Source: Acanthosoma haemorrhoidale
Taxonomy: Eukaryota; Arthropoda; Insecta; Hemiptera; Acanthosomatidae
Length of the DNA: 64,000 nucleotides
NCBI GenBank assembly: GCA_930367205.1
Contig: OV884011.1
Span: 115,131,866-115,195,865 of the forward strand
Direction: 5' to 3'
Shown here: positions 34,640 through 47,090 of the stretch, piece after piece
Layout: each line of letters starts with the position of its first letter
Numbering within the stretch: the stretch's first letter is position 1
Notes under the pieces: model-generated
Told to the model about the DNA's origin: nothing
Databases searched by the model: none
What the model saw: only the letters and a program-made list of their open reading frames with translations
Translations under genes and position numbers: made by a program

Positions 34640-36942
34640 TTTCGTTTTGTTACATGGGTGTTACACGTCGAGTAAAGTGAATATAATAAAAATAGAAATA
34701 AGAATAATATTAAGAGGTTACCTACGTAAAAGCTCGCGAAAGAGCATAAGGGGCAGGCATTAGTGTTTGGAAATTTGAACAGATTTGACAGTTTCCAATT
34801 ATCCCCCAATTACAGATTGAACAGATTTGGATGACATTTAATTACCTTCTTTTTTGTGTCACGGGAGAGAGGATCATATACAGGGTGTCCTGTAATTTTA
34901 TATCCATTTCATTATTTCACTTAACCATCCCGAATAAAAAACATACAAGTTCTATTCTAAAATTATCAGCGCATTAATTAAGGTTCTTAGTAATAATAAC
35001 AAAGCCATAGTGACATTTTTACTTAGATATCTTTTAGCATAACTCCTAGGGTATAAGGGGATAAGTAATTTTTATACGACTTTCGATAAATTTAAAACAA
35101 GAAATTTCAAATGTTTTCGAAATTAATAAAAAATAAACTTATCCTCTTTTGCCCTAGCCCATAGAAAAGTATCTGGTCATCTACACATATACACGTACTC
35201 TCAAAATCTATTTTATTTTTGTTAACAGTTGTATTTAAGAAAATTTAAGAGGAAAATATATTTTATGGGAGAGGTACTGCAAGGAGAACCGTTGCGAAAG
35301 GGCAAGTTGTTAGTTTGATGGTGTTTCAGATTTTAACAGTAATAATTTCATTCTAGATAATTCGCTAAAATACGGGTGACAACACAAAAATAACAATATT
35401 TTGCATTAAAGTAATATATTTGGAACGGCAACTAATATATTCTTGTGTTATGAACCATGTTTATAAGCGACATTTCCTTTTTTTTTTTGCAGGGAGAACA
35501 GTTTGCAAAAATATTTTGCAGGGGTTATGACATACATAACAAAACTGTAATATTCAAAAATAAATAAATTTCGATTATCATTTTGCTAAGTTATATGTAG
35601 CATTATGCCATCTTTTATCAGGACCTGACTTCAGATTTAGTGCTCCACGTCTCATATAATTATGGGGCACAATCACGGATAAATAATTCCTCCAGGCTTA
35701 TATGTTAACTATTAAATTAAACTACATATTTATTTATTTACGAATTTACCTTTGGTTAAACTTGTGTTTGAGAGGAAAATGATTGAACAAATATAAAGGA
35801 ATTTAAACTGGAAGGTAGGAATCTTTTAGTAAATTATTTAGCCTATTCATTTTAGATCTTTAATTTTTATTCCCTGACAAAATTTAAAAGAAAAATAGAT
35901 TTTTCATGCGTATTGTTAACTGGCACCAAGAACATACCGAGTACCTGCCGCAGAGTAGTAGTTAACCAACTTTTACCTGAAAAGAAGTTTTGTTCTGAAC
36001 GTTCCTCAGGTACTCCAACATATCGCCGTATTTCAGTAGGATTTGCAAACGCATTTCCGATTCTTTTGTTTATGTCTATAAAGATGCCTATCACGTGTTC
36101 TTTTTGAAAAACACTTCTTAGATTTATCCCTCAACTAAAATTCCTAGTCAAGAGCATAGTTGTTCTACCGAAATGTATAATAGTAATTTGATAGCAATCG
36201 TCTTTTCTTTAGTGTACGAAGAAGGCTGTAGACTATTCCCCTTGCAATTTTGACAGATATGAAAAAAAGGGTGGAATAAGGCGCTAGTCTTGAGGTTGGG
36301 AACATGTGTAATGGAATCAAGGTGCTATGTCACTACTGTTCCAGAAATGTAGTTGCGATCTAAGTTTTGTTGAACGTTTTAAGGAGATATTGATACTGCC
36401 TATAACTTTGTGAAAGTAAAGGGTTATTGTGGTATTCATGGCTGTGTATCACTGAGCAGTTATCGAGTGGTGTCGATTCTTGATTGATTTGTAAATTCGG
36501 AAGTCCTCAATTTTCTAGTAGACTATTTCAGTTTTCAGTAGACTTGCGCAAAATCCTAGATTTTGTGCTTTGTCGAAAGAGTCAAAGATAGCCGCACTGC
36601 TGTATTTTATGTGGCCAAGACATAATTTCCCATAATCGCTCTTAAATTGGACGGGCCTCTTTTATAGTCTATCCACCATCCCGAGTTATGCTTGCTACAC
36701 TAAATAGCTCTGTTAGGAACAGCACAAAGCGTTTTGGAATTCAATCGCGTATGGAAGTGAATTTGTCTTTCGATTCCTGTTTAATAGTCTTTTTTTCGCT
36801 CTGCAATGTTTTCAGGTTTGACCAATAAGTCAAATGCCACCATTTTAGCTGTTTCAATGTTTGGTTCTAGCAATTGGCTTAATGCCAGTGAATACACTTT
36901 AACCATTTCTTTCTTTTTTTGGAACAGGGATGTTGCTTTGGG
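34640..36942. other. unassigned AT-rich region
   Basis: Nothing recognisable in 2.3 kb. The overlapping antiparallel frames at 35867-36107 are mirror images of each other with no domain on either strand. Confidence 0.4.
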
Positions 36943-37867
36943 TGCCGGGTCGTCACGAGGGGGGTGCCTGGTTACCCTAGTTCTGGTGACAAGTGAGGGT
37001 TATTTGAGTTTATAACCTGGACAATCGTTTCATGACGGCTATACTATCTTCTGACTCCATTTTTTGATAGGCATGTGCCCCGACAGTGCACTATGTCCAG
37101 GAGAAGAGGTACAGGGTAGGTTACAGGTAGTTTATGTGGTCTTGGAATGACCACGAATTCACACTCGTTATCTGAGGGTAGGCAAAAACAGTCCGGATCC
37201 CAAAGGCGAGTGAGAACCGGAGAGAGGCAGACTAGATTACCGCAGGAGTTCTGCTCGGAAAATTTGCAGGGCCACGGCAATCGGAGAGGTTTCTCCCAAG
37301 GAGGTGCTAGTTTTAGCGAGACGAAGGCACAGATTCCCACTGGGATGGTGTGGGGCCTGACGACGTTGGACTACAACATATCGTGGTTAGAAGAGAGAGA
37401 TGTAAAGGTTTTTCATAAAGAAGCAGCAAGGTTTTCAGAGTTTCAAGCAGGGTAGCCACGCCAGTGAGTAGTTGCCAGGAGAGAATGATTTACAGGGGCT
37501 AGAACGCCACCTTAAGTACCCGGCCAGCCTTGTCCTTAGCCAACCATCATCGAGTTTGGTGTAACCAATGATAAATGACTTCTTTGTCCTCTGGGAGAGG
37601 CTGGGCGCCGGCTGTTAGGGCTCCGGTCCCATCTGGCCACAGCTGTCAGTCCCAGGTAGAAGGGACTGACAGCTGTGACACATCTCATGTCACTAACTAC
37701 TTGGCACCCCGAATTTTATTGCTTAACACATTTACAATGATATATATTTTGTTCATGTTATTTACATTTGTCTACAATATATTTTGTTCATGTTATTTAC
37801 ATTTGTTTACAATATATGTACAATAGAGTATAGGGTGATTTATCTTATGTAGTTAGCGGTCGCTACC
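36943..37867 (-). mobile_element. solo LTR, long subfamily
   Basis: In minus orientation it runs from GGTAGCGACCGCTAACTAC (right edge) to GACCCGGCA (left edge, changed from GACCCGACA). It is about 925 bp because it contains a ~350-bp segment (37130-37430, with AATTCACACTCG and CCGGATCCCAAAGGCGAGTG) that the 60219 copy lacks. TGGG lies outside both edges, a possible worn TSD. A local direct duplication of TATTTTGTTCATGTTATTTAC occurs at 37746-37801. Frames inside are not genes. Confidence 0.8.
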
Positions 37868-38178
37868 ATGGGTTTACAGGTCTATATATTTTGCTGGTTT
37901 TAAAATATTTATTTGAGCAGAATTTGAAGTGTTACGGGTTGTCAAAAACTGCTGTCATTTACAGTCGTTTGTAGATCGTTAGAGAATCGCTATGAGTCAT
38001 GCCGCTTTTTCATATTTGGCCAAAGATCAATTTAGTTTTTAATTGATCAAAACAACTTTTCCTGTCTACAGCCTTGTAATATACTTATATCAATGTGGGT
38101 AGATAAAAGTTGTTTTATTTATCAATTATCAATTATCAAGGTTCGACCCCCCACAGGCAAATATTGCAAAGAAAAAAA
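37868..38178. other. unassigned gap
   Basis: Nothing recognisable. The phrase GGTTCGACCCCCC near 38141 resembles a tRNA B box, but no tRNA fold surrounds it. Confidence 0.4.
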
Positions 38179-38198
38179 TAATTTAGATTTAGTTAAGG

Positions 38199-38400
38199 GG
38201 GTGTTACTATGATTAGCTGCAAGGTTTTACCAGCATATGCTATACCAACATGTGTTCCCAGAGGGTTTCAAAGGTATGTTGATTGGATTAAAAATATGGT
38301 TTCTGAACCCCCAGTTTTATTAAATAAATCTCTGATACCAAAGGAATGCTCTCTTTCCTTCTATTCGCCTTCTTCGTTGGCATGCTATGCCATGTATTAG
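38199..38400 (+). other. possible trypsin-like serine protease C-terminal exon or relic
   Basis: After an AG at 38198 the plus strand is open to a stop at 38398. Near its centre it reads IPTCVPRGFQRYVDWIKNMV, which resembles the C-terminal helix of S1-family proteases (family pattern 'PGVYTRVxxYxDWI'), preceded by GVTMISCK, which could correspond to the 'GxxSxGxxC' strand before it. The Ser-His-Asp active-site blocks are not found nearby, so it is either one exon of a split gene or a fragment. The match is short, so I hold this lightly. Confidence 0.35.
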
Positions 38401-38879
38401 AAACTATTTCCCGAGTATCTGGATTAAGTAATTATTTAATTGTGTAACTAACTAAACTTAAAACGTCACAGTAATTGTAATATGTTTTGGGGTTTTAATG
38501 ACGTTTTGTCAAAAGCAGATTAGACCTACGTGCACTTACAACCTATTTTTAGAAATCAGAAAAGTGAATTTAATCGGCGATGGATGGATGGAGCGATGGA
38601 GCTTTTGTAATTAAGATGTACATATTGTCAGATGTTTGATTAATAATGTGCTTATACGTATGCAAGTATGCATTCATTTAGTTATTATTTCATCTGATAG
38701 TAATCGATTGTTTTTTAGGATAAATTATGTACAATGTAAGTGTTTTAATAAAAGTTCATTGTCTTTACATAACCACGGATTACACTGCGAAAACAGCTAC
38801 ACTAATTTGGCAAAGGGATAGAAGAACATTACAAGAAGAGCAGTTGTATTATCAGTACCCAGTAGTCTAGAAGGGTAGA

Positions 38880-39250
38880 AGAGGAAATAGAACTCCCAAT
38901 GGACTTCGTCACCAAAGAGGAAGGAAGACCTTGCGCAAGTTTTTCCCAACGATTAGTAGGGGTATACTTAGGGCTACATGGATCGCCCCAATATACTGGA
39001 GTAAACAGGTGCCGATAAGACAAGGGTTGTTCCGTGGAAAACTTCGTAAGTTTTGGAGAGCATATAACCTATACTACTTACTGTAGAGATGAATACCCAG
39101 CGGGACAAGTTGTGCTCACATGCTCTGCTCTGGAACAGGCCAGACCCAAAAGTAAAAAAGGACTCTGGAGCATTCCGGAAACTGACCTGCCTGCATTAGT
39201 TAGACAACGAGGACAATCACAAGGAATTTGTCCATAAATGGAAACGCCTA
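38880..39250 (+). pseudogene. R1-clade LINE C-terminal relic
   Basis: The plus strand shows LRKFFPTISRGILRATWIAP, then frame changes and TYCRDEYPAGQVVLTCSALE, SIPETDLPALVRQRGQ and a stop at 39235. These align with 3942-3500 on the minus strand (LKKYFPSV, YCEEGDTAEHVVLSC, DLPSLV). The zinc site is damaged (the first Cys and the His are lost). No RT region, poly(A) or TSD was found. An old copy, less preserved than the one at 3.5 kb. Confidence 0.7.
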
Positions 39251-40189
39251 CGGTGAAGATAGTCGCTTCAGTTACGTTATCCCGCATCATCTTTACACAC
39301 AGCTTAGGGGAATGTTTTGATGGGTCGAAAATACGCAGTAAGACAATTGGAGATTGTTGAAGGACGATGTGGTAGCTATCCAACCGGTTGAAGTGAGTTT
39401 CTATACTTTGATAGAGATTTTTTGACCTTATTGAGATGAACTACTGTATTGATCGAGTGACTATTGCTGGTAAAATTGTCAGTAAATGTCTTCATTTTCA
39501 GGAGCAAGAATGGGCTTCTTTCGCATCCAGTTCAAATTTTAATGTTTTGGGAAATAGCCGGATATACTTGATTTGTTAGCTTTACGACAAACGACGCCTG
39601 ATTATAAAAATTGAATGGCAATTATAATTGACTTGAGCGGAAATCTAGCAGTTATAATCCAACAATCCATTAGTTATTTTGAAAACACATTAACTCGAGA
39701 GCTTTCTATTACAGTTCCTGAGGAGAGCGGTTGGGAAGACAAGAAGGGATTGCATCCGAAATGTTCAAATAAGAGAACAGATTGAGGTGACAGAACTAAA
39801 GACCACACTCGAATCCCGACAAAAGGGCAAAACAGGAAAAAAGGCAAAACACTCCAGCAGATGAAGCTGCCATGTAGGGACCGAGAGAGATGGCTCCAAT
39901 TTATCGAGGCTCCTCGACGCTGATAACAAAACACAAGAGGAAGACAAAGAAGAAGAAGAGCTTTCTATTGGCCCATGGTGCTTTCTTCCCTTACGATTAA
40001 TTTACGTTATTAATGATTACTTACGTTTTGAGGATCTAAATCTAGCCAGTATTTGAAACGAGATGGAAATAAATTTGGCTTCTAGCAATGTGTTATTCAA
40101 GTAAACCTTCTCCTTCCTGTAAACCCAACTTCAGATAGTACTCTCTGACCGTTCTTAGCTCCGCGAAGGATTTCAGACCACATAATAGG
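39251..40189. other. mostly unassigned; possible LINE scrap at 39700-39960
   Basis: Around 39855-39920 the plus strand has MKLPCRDRERWLQFIEAP, which resembles the 'DRxxWRxxI' end region of some non-LTR elements, followed by purine-rich GAAGAA repeats. The match is too short to call. The rest shows nothing. Confidence 0.3.
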
Positions 40190-40191
40190 TG

Positions 40192-40655
40192 GAGACAAAA
40201 ATTAGAGAAATAGCATTAGCGTTTTTTTTGTAGGGGGGGGGGCTGTGAACTTTTGACCTAAGGCGTCGATCGTGGCTGCATCATGGACTCGCCAACATTC
40301 ACTCTATCGAAATCATTCCTTGGTGCATTCCACGTGTAATCCTGAACTGTCTCAAGATATAAACCAGACCTCGCGAACGGAGCAAAGAGAAGGAAAAGCG
40401 ATCCTGCTGCCACAAATAAAAGAATGGTGCCATATTTGATGGCTGATCAACCACTAACGATGAGTAAGACAACCGTCTATTGGTTAATCAGGCAACATAG
40501 GATTCGTAATCTGCCTCGTCACTGTTCACGTACCTTCCCAACCAAAATTTTAACAATTCGTCGTTTGTTTTCTCGTTGCTTATGCCAAAAGCAGACTCAT
40601 GGAAGATTAGGATGAATTACAATCAATTAGTTTGAAATACGTGATTCGTGATTTG
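40192..40655 (+). pseudogene. probable Tc1-like transposase relic
   Basis: GTGGAGACAAAAATTAGAGA at 40192 resembles a Tc1-type terminal repeat. Downstream, at 40424-40510, an open frame carries PLTMSKTTVYWLIRQHRIRN, similar in layout to the helix-turn-helix of Tc1-like transposases ('LSxRTVxRxLxxxGL'). The end of the frame overlaps a 113-bp block repeated at 43336-43447, where a different frame reads PKADSWKIRM, as in the 'W..EDW' region of the family. No complete TIR pair or DDE triad is present. Assignment is tentative. Confidence 0.4.
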
Positions 40656-41107
40656 CAACCCCGTTTTTTTTTTTCAATCCTCATCTAATTGAAATTATGA
40701 AAAAGAATGGGCTTAATTTTTAACGTTTTTTGGTTTATCACCATCAACGATGCACCTAATTAATTACAGAGCAGAAAGTACTCATCTTTTCTGATCTCAG
40801 AAGCACGGGGAGGTTCTAAACATGACGGTAAACAGAGTTAACGTTATGAAATTAGTTTTTTTATAAATTTAAAACCTATCAAGATATTAAATGTTTAATC
40901 TATTGCTAATATAAAAAAAAATATTAATAATGTCCAATGTCATTTGATAATGCACGGTCCATGTTATCCAAAAATTAATACAAACTTTTAGCCGAATAGG
41001 AAAGGCAACACATATGGATTTACTCTTAAATTTGTTGTTATCATGAATATATTTGAAAATGTAAGCAGTAATACTATCTCCCGTCATCTGATTCTGGTTT
41101 TACACTC

Positions 41108-41336
41108 TCATTCAAACAATATTTAGCTGAGTAGGAACTTTTCGATGGTTGTATTGAACTCCAGATTCCTGATATTATAAACAAATATTAACATATATTT
41201 ATAATAGAACATATTCTATAAGTATGTTATTATTCAATAATGCATTCTTATCTACGAACAAATTTTATAGGCGAAATTCCGTGATAATTAAAAACCCATT
41301 TTCTTCTTTGCTTCTGACAGAAACTTCCTAAAGTGA
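41108..41336. repeat. interspersed repeat, copy 2 of 2
   Basis: Pairs with 33098-33325 in direct orientation; the two copies differ by many substitutions and small indels, so the duplication is old. Confidence 0.65.
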
Positions 41337-41454
41337 GAACATTGATTCCGAATAGTTTTTTTAGGTTTTTGTATTTATAATAATAGGGAAGAATTTATTG
41401 CACACTGTAAAAAAAATTGAATAAACGTTTAGCAAAACAAAGTTTATTGTGCTC

Positions 41455-41774
41455 TTCTCTGAAACAGGCCAGAGCCAAAATCGTGCGTAAAAAAGGTGTA
41501 TATATCATTTCGGAATCTGCCATTGGTGGGAAACGAGGAAAATTAGATGGAATTTATTCTCTTTGTCCATGAATGGAAGAAACGGCTCATTTTTACATCT
41601 TGAGAAAAACGAAATACAGGCCAAGAATCAGTGGAAAGGATGGGGACGAGTAAAGTAAGAACATCAGTTGAGGACACATTTTTGAGAACTTCCATTAACT
41701 TTTTCACTATCTTTTGCATGAGGAGGTTCCGGCGTACCCATTTAGGCCACCGACCCTTGGTAGAAAAAAAAAAA
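41455..41774 (+). pseudogene. R1-like LINE C-terminal relic with A tail
   Basis: CTCTTCTCTGAAACAGGCCAGAGCC and the sequence to about 41600 match 39115-39245 at the nucleotide level. The product reads SLKQARAKIV and then drifts, with a stop after SLCP as in the 39-kb copy. An A12-13 run at 41763-41774 follows a GC-rich 3' end (AGGTTCCGGCGTACCC) and may be the original poly(A). No TSD found. Confidence 0.5.
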
Positions 41775-43335
41775 AATAACCAAATGAATGAATCGTTTCT
41801 AGGGAACTAAATTTAACTCATCGATAACTAAAGGCGTATCTTTGGAACTCAGTTGCCTGAATTTCAAAGAAATTATAGTTTCAGTAATACATTTATTTTA
41901 ATGATCTGAGCACAAACAGAGTTTTGATATTTATTCAAAAAATGACTGAGCTGCTTTCTGGAAAAAAGAGTAGGTACTTGTAGTAGTGGATACCTTTAGG
42001 AATATTTTCCTTTTTACAGAAAACAATTTGTTTTTTTTATGTAAGCATTCTTCTTCATTACAGTGCCTAATTGTTGCAGCAATAAGTCAGAAATAAGACT
42101 TAAGAGGATTAGTAAAGGAACTCTTTTTACCTGACTTGAGAAGGTTATGAAGGTGGGTACTTCTCGCTTCTCATTTTGAAGAAGCCAAAATGAAATGAAA
42201 GTTCACATTCTGTTTATTAATGGATGAGCCAGGATCAAGAATGGTTCTTAAACTACAAGCCAAAAATACTCGAATAACACACTATTCCAACCAGGGTTAG
42301 AATGTTATTTTTTTACATTATCTGTAGAATTTTTTAATGAATTGTGAAATGGAAATGAAGGACAAATTAAGTGAAGAAACCATAGAAGCAAATATCCATC
42401 CAGAATTATGCCAGTTTTGATTGAATGTAACTCCTAGCCTCTGTGCAATAGCCTGTTTTTTTTGTATGTAAAAGGATTTTACAAAAATTTAAAATAAAAA
42501 AAAAATGTTTTTACATCAATCTTAAATAATTATTCAGTTACAAAGTTTTGACTTGCACAAAGGTATTGATTGATGCTTAATAAGATAAATATACATATGT
42601 ATATTTGCACTGGTTGTTCAGCAAGCTATCAAAAATATTTTTTTATTGACACAATACCATTTAACAGTCGACGTTTCCTCTGTTTTCAAGGGCTACCGTT
42701 TTGAAAGAAGATATATATAACTACAATAAAGAAACGAGATATGCAAAAATTTTGCTTGCTTAAATGAAGCATGACAAAAAGAAAAAATTAAGAGACTTGA
42801 TACTAAAATTTTGGAACGATATGAGGTATTATTTATTAATTAAAAACACATTGGAAACGACAAACCTGAGGTAGTTGCCTACGATGGCATGGTTGGCCAT
42901 TTTATGTACGTACCGAATTTGATTCGTAACTTTAATGAAAAAACATTCAAAGTATGATATGGTAAATTTATTGAATATAAAGGTATTAGAAAAAAAGATT
43001 ATGAATTTAATGTATTTAAAAAATTACTTAGTACGTAGTATTGTTTCTGTTTAGTTTTTGTACATTTTTACTCAATAATCTTACCATAATTTAATTTTTA
43101 ATATTTTAGCAGTAAAGGTACCAATCCAATTCGGTACAGGCACAAAACAGCTAATCATGTCACTATGCACTGCTATCTCGGGTTTGTTGTTATGTTATTT
43201 TTAGTGAGTATTTATTTTTCCAAATTTTTTTATTTAATAAATTATAAATTTTAGTATTACGTTAGAAATTTTTCTTTGTTTTAAGGTTTTTTTCCTAACA
43301 CCAAACAGCTGTATATATACATATATATATATTAC
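41775..43335. other. unassigned AT-rich region
   Basis: Nothing recognisable in 1.5 kb apart from a TA microsatellite near 43310-43332. Confidence 0.4.
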
Positions 43336-43447
43336 CAAAATTTTAACAATTCGTCGTTTGTTTTATCGTTGCTTATGCCAAAAGCAGACTCTTGGAAGAT
43401 TAGGATGAATTACAATCAATTAGTTTGAAATACGTGATTTGTGACCC
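43336..43447 (+). repeat. 112-bp duplicate of 40542-40655
   Basis: CAAAATTTTAACAATTCGTC through AGTTTGAAATACGTGATTTG is nearly identical to the end of the Tc1-like relic at 40.5 kb. Only a handful of bases differ over more than 100 bp, so the two copies separated recently or were homogenised. Confidence 0.8.
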
Positions 43448-43801
43448 TTAACATGATTTCTTAACACCAAACAGCTCTATATATATATATATTGTTTTAA
43501 AATTGTAGTCCTTGGTGATGCTTGAACAGGCGAAATGTTGAGCGTTAAATAATAATTTGTCAGTAACATTTTGGAGAGACTAAAGCTTGATGAACAACCT
43601 ATAGTGAAAATAAAGTTTTATTTAATAACAAAACATAACGCTCCTCCGTCGTCCATACTTTTAATCAAAAACAATTCATCTCATTTGTTAAATGTATTGT
43701 TTATACAATACATATTGAATTTTGACCATAACACATTGAAGAAATATTAAATAGGTAAAATATTTAACGATTTATTAATCAGCTTTATTTATTTTCTGAA
43801 A

Positions 43802-44002
43802 TGTCTATGCGATCCACACCCACGGGGAAACATCAGAACAATCGAATGACGTTTGACGTACGGGTTGGAAGCTAAGCCTCCCTTTGGATTCAGCAACAAA
43901 CGTACAAATAGCATACTTATCGATGGTTGCATGGATATAGTTTTGGTGCTGTGGAGTATCTGAAACATTACAGAAAACAGTTTTTGTATCTTCACTGCTC
44001 AT
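43802..44002 (-). other. unassigned open frame with coding-like composition
   Basis: A 65-codon minus-strand frame from an ATG at 44002, with an ordinary mix of residues (SDTPQHQNYIHATIDKYAIC, CTFVAESKGRLSFQP) rather than the Ile/Tyr/Lys bias of chance frames here. No motif recognised. It could be an exon or a decayed transposon piece. Confidence 0.25.
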
Positions 44003-46867
44003 GTATTAGCCACTCAAACCATTTTTCTAATCGGTCAAGGCATTTATTTTCAAAACTTGATATTATTTTAAGTGGGATTGGATCTCTATATGCGTCACTT
44101 AACAACTACCCTAGCAGTTAGCCCCTAGCTTACCTTATTTCTGGAGGTCCTAGTTTCGAGCTCTGCGTTTATCTTCTTTCTTTTTTTTGAAAAAATACCA
44201 ACCTGCTCTAATTGGTCATCATGTAAATTGTGCTGAATCATCTTATTTAAGCCATATAGAATAGAACAGAAAAAATAATTTACTCCGGGACAAAGTCCGC
44301 CATGAATAAAATTAATGTTCAGATGACATATCAACATCTAGGAAATAACAAGAACTATTTCATCCTAATCATAAATAATGGTAATTTGTAACTCACTATA
44401 TGAAAGATAATTATAGTTGTGAAATAAAATATTAGATTGTTTAACTGAATTTAATAAATAAAGTCATAGATGGGTCCACCTATGGACCCGCCATAACAAA
44501 AAAAACAACAACAATATGCAGAAACATGGACAATTCAATATGACATTAAATTAATACGAAATAAAACAAAAACGTGACATACAAGCTGTTAGCCAACATC
44601 TACCTATGTACAGTGCCCACAAAAAAACATTTTCTGCTTAATTTTTACTAAGGGTTAAAGCGGGGATAACGGCAAAGGATCTGATTAGGAAACTGGAGCC
44701 TGTGACAATTCCCTGGGTTTTCGCTGTGTATTAATTTATGTATATAGGTCATTCTCCTAGAAAGGGCGAATCCTTGTCCTCTCGCCTTTCTGGTTTTCCT
44801 AGCAACGGAATATGTGAGAAACTTTTTTATAAATAAAGGTATCGTTAGTATAATAATTGTTAAGAACAATAAAAAAATAGACGCTAGTATAGAGATTTGA
44901 AATTTTCATTCCTTTACTCTTTCCTAAACCACGTTTTTTTAATGTTTAGGTTTTTTTTAATCTAAAATTAAAAAAAACTACTTAGGGCACAGTGGACACT
45001 TTTTGTTTTCGGTATTTTGAGGGCAACAAGGACAAAAATTGTATCTAGTATTAATTGATTGATCATTTAAAATTGTTATTATTTATTGCTTGATGGTGCT
45101 CAATGAGTCGCATTTATTGTATGAATTTATAGTAAAAATCGATTCAGATGATATTCAAATACAGCATTTTCATTTCCACACCTCTCCTTACCCGTGAATC
45201 TCATCTCTTTCCAATGAATGCAAAATATTTCACTAACATGCAGCCATTAAATTGTTGAAACTATTTTACTGCCAGATGACGTTATAACGCACTGTGATTA
45301 TTGCGATAATTGTGCTACAAACTGCAGCGTAAAGAGGATTGTTTCTCACATTAATTTAAATTTTTCATGTTTGGTTTTTGTTTTATTAAAAATGTAACAA
45401 CATTTGATAACTTAATGTTCCATGGATTAGCTCCATACATATATCATTCCCTCACTAATGTATTCATTCCCTAATAGGATGCATTTATTATACGCAAAGA
45501 AGCACTCAGAAGGATTTTTTTCGAAAAATCACTGTAAGGTAATGTAAAAAAATTTTTAGTGCTGTAATTGATTGGCCTTTTCCAGAAGAATGACCCATAC
45601 ACAATATTGCTTTCAATCTGACATCCATGCTGTATTTACAGTATAAGCATACGTACTAATCCCCCGAAATCACCTACATCTCCCCCTAATAAAGTAGAAG
45701 GAAGGAGGTGTCGAGATCCCCACGCTGTTCTGCAGCTTGATTAAGAGCCGCTGATGATTCGTGTGTAGAGCTAGATATCGGTCTTGCACTTAATCCTTAA
45801 TTTTAAAAATCTAGAGGAAATGAGTCCAAGGACAATGACTTTCTGAGACTGTACGTATTTATTTTAATTTTTCGATAGCCCTAAGTTTAACCAATTGAAT
45901 ATCCAGCCGGCTAGCTAAGAAAAAAATTGTCAACGTGGAAAAAGTATCACTAAGCTGACGCAATCCATTCATGAAATAAGGTCTTCTTTGCCGACCTTCG
46001 TAAGCCCAGAAAATGCTTCAAAATGAACCCGATTTTGGGACACGGGCAGCTATCGGCTGCCTTTACATTTCAATACAACCTGGACACAAGGACGATGCAC
46101 TTGAAAATATAAAATGCATAAGCGAATATGTTATCTGACTCCATAGTTCAAACAAATCTTAGTATCATTATTAATAAATTTTGTTCTCAAGTAGTAATCT
46201 GCTATTTAGGTGAGAATACAGTGTTTTGCACAGTTACAAAAATTGAAATATAACTGAAAAACACAGTACAATGTGATTATGACGTTTGTGCCTATTGTTA
46301 TGCAGGATTTATGTTTTAGTCAATAAAAATATATTTATATCAAGGCCATGAGGTGTAAAACTAATATACAATTTCTAAATTCGATAAAAAATGTCTTCCG
46401 TGATGAAATTGAATAGTCATCTAAAGTTTTAGAAAATATTATTTAATGAGTTAAACTTGAATATAAATAAATTTATGAAATACATTTTTTGGTTGAACAA
46501 AAAAACCTAAAGAATACAACCGTTAATTTTTAAACCAAGAACAGAATATCAAGAAAAATTAAAAAAAAATAAATAAAAAGGCAGCAATATAAATATCTTA
46601 AAACGATACAACAATAAGTAAACTAATTTTGCTAATATAAATAAAATTTCCAAAATTAGCTCAGATTCACTAGGAAACAAACAGGGCAGTGGTGATTCCG
46701 GGGACAATGGTTAAGCAGTTGAATTCAGAACTTGCTATATTGTTTCAACATATTTTAAACGTTGCGTTTTTGCCATTATTTTTTATTGTATGGATACTGA
46801 CTCATTTTTCTGGTTTCATTTAACAATATGCCTGAGTTGCATTATTTACATTATTCTTTAATAAGTC
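44003..46867. other. mostly unassigned region
   Basis: A 73-codon minus frame at 44648-44869 (with LSRRMTYIHKLIHSENPGN) lies in a patch that is less AT-rich than its neighbours but has no recognised domain. GGGTCCACCTATGGACCC at 44471-44488 is a perfect short hairpin. At 45640-45790 there is another GC-richer patch of unknown origin. Nothing else is visible. Confidence 0.35.
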
Positions 46868-47026
46868 CACATGTTGCGTTTTTTTTTTGTTTTTTTTATT
46901 TCAAAACCTCAAACAAAATACAATGTACAAAAAGAAAAATAACAAAATAATCGAACTTACAAATTTCTCCTCTTCCTGCATTTAAATGCATTTGGAGGAG
47001 TGCATAATATAATAACACATGTTGCG
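46868..47026 (-). mobile_element. 137-bp LINE 3' end with 11-bp TSD
   Basis: CACATGTTGCG at 46868-46878 and 47016-47026 bounds 137 bp (46879-47015). In minus sense the insert ends in an A-rich tail interrupted by C, and its body is nearly identical to 48770-48900, including the palindromic TGCATTTAAATGCA inside a CTCCTC...GAGGAG stem. An extreme 5' truncation of the same LINE family as at 48689-48900. Confidence 0.92.
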
Positions 47027-47090
47027 TGAGAACGCGTGAGCGTTAGTTAACATCGATAAAATCAAACAAAAACTCCTAGTACAATACATG

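Noticed and set aside
37147..37455. 102-codon plus-strand frame and its minus-strand partner
   Set aside because: Both lie inside the solo LTR 36943-37867 and correspond to repeated non-coding sequence.
38130..38160. GGTTCGACCCC, a tRNA B-box look-alike
   Set aside because: No A box or cloverleaf can be drawn around it.
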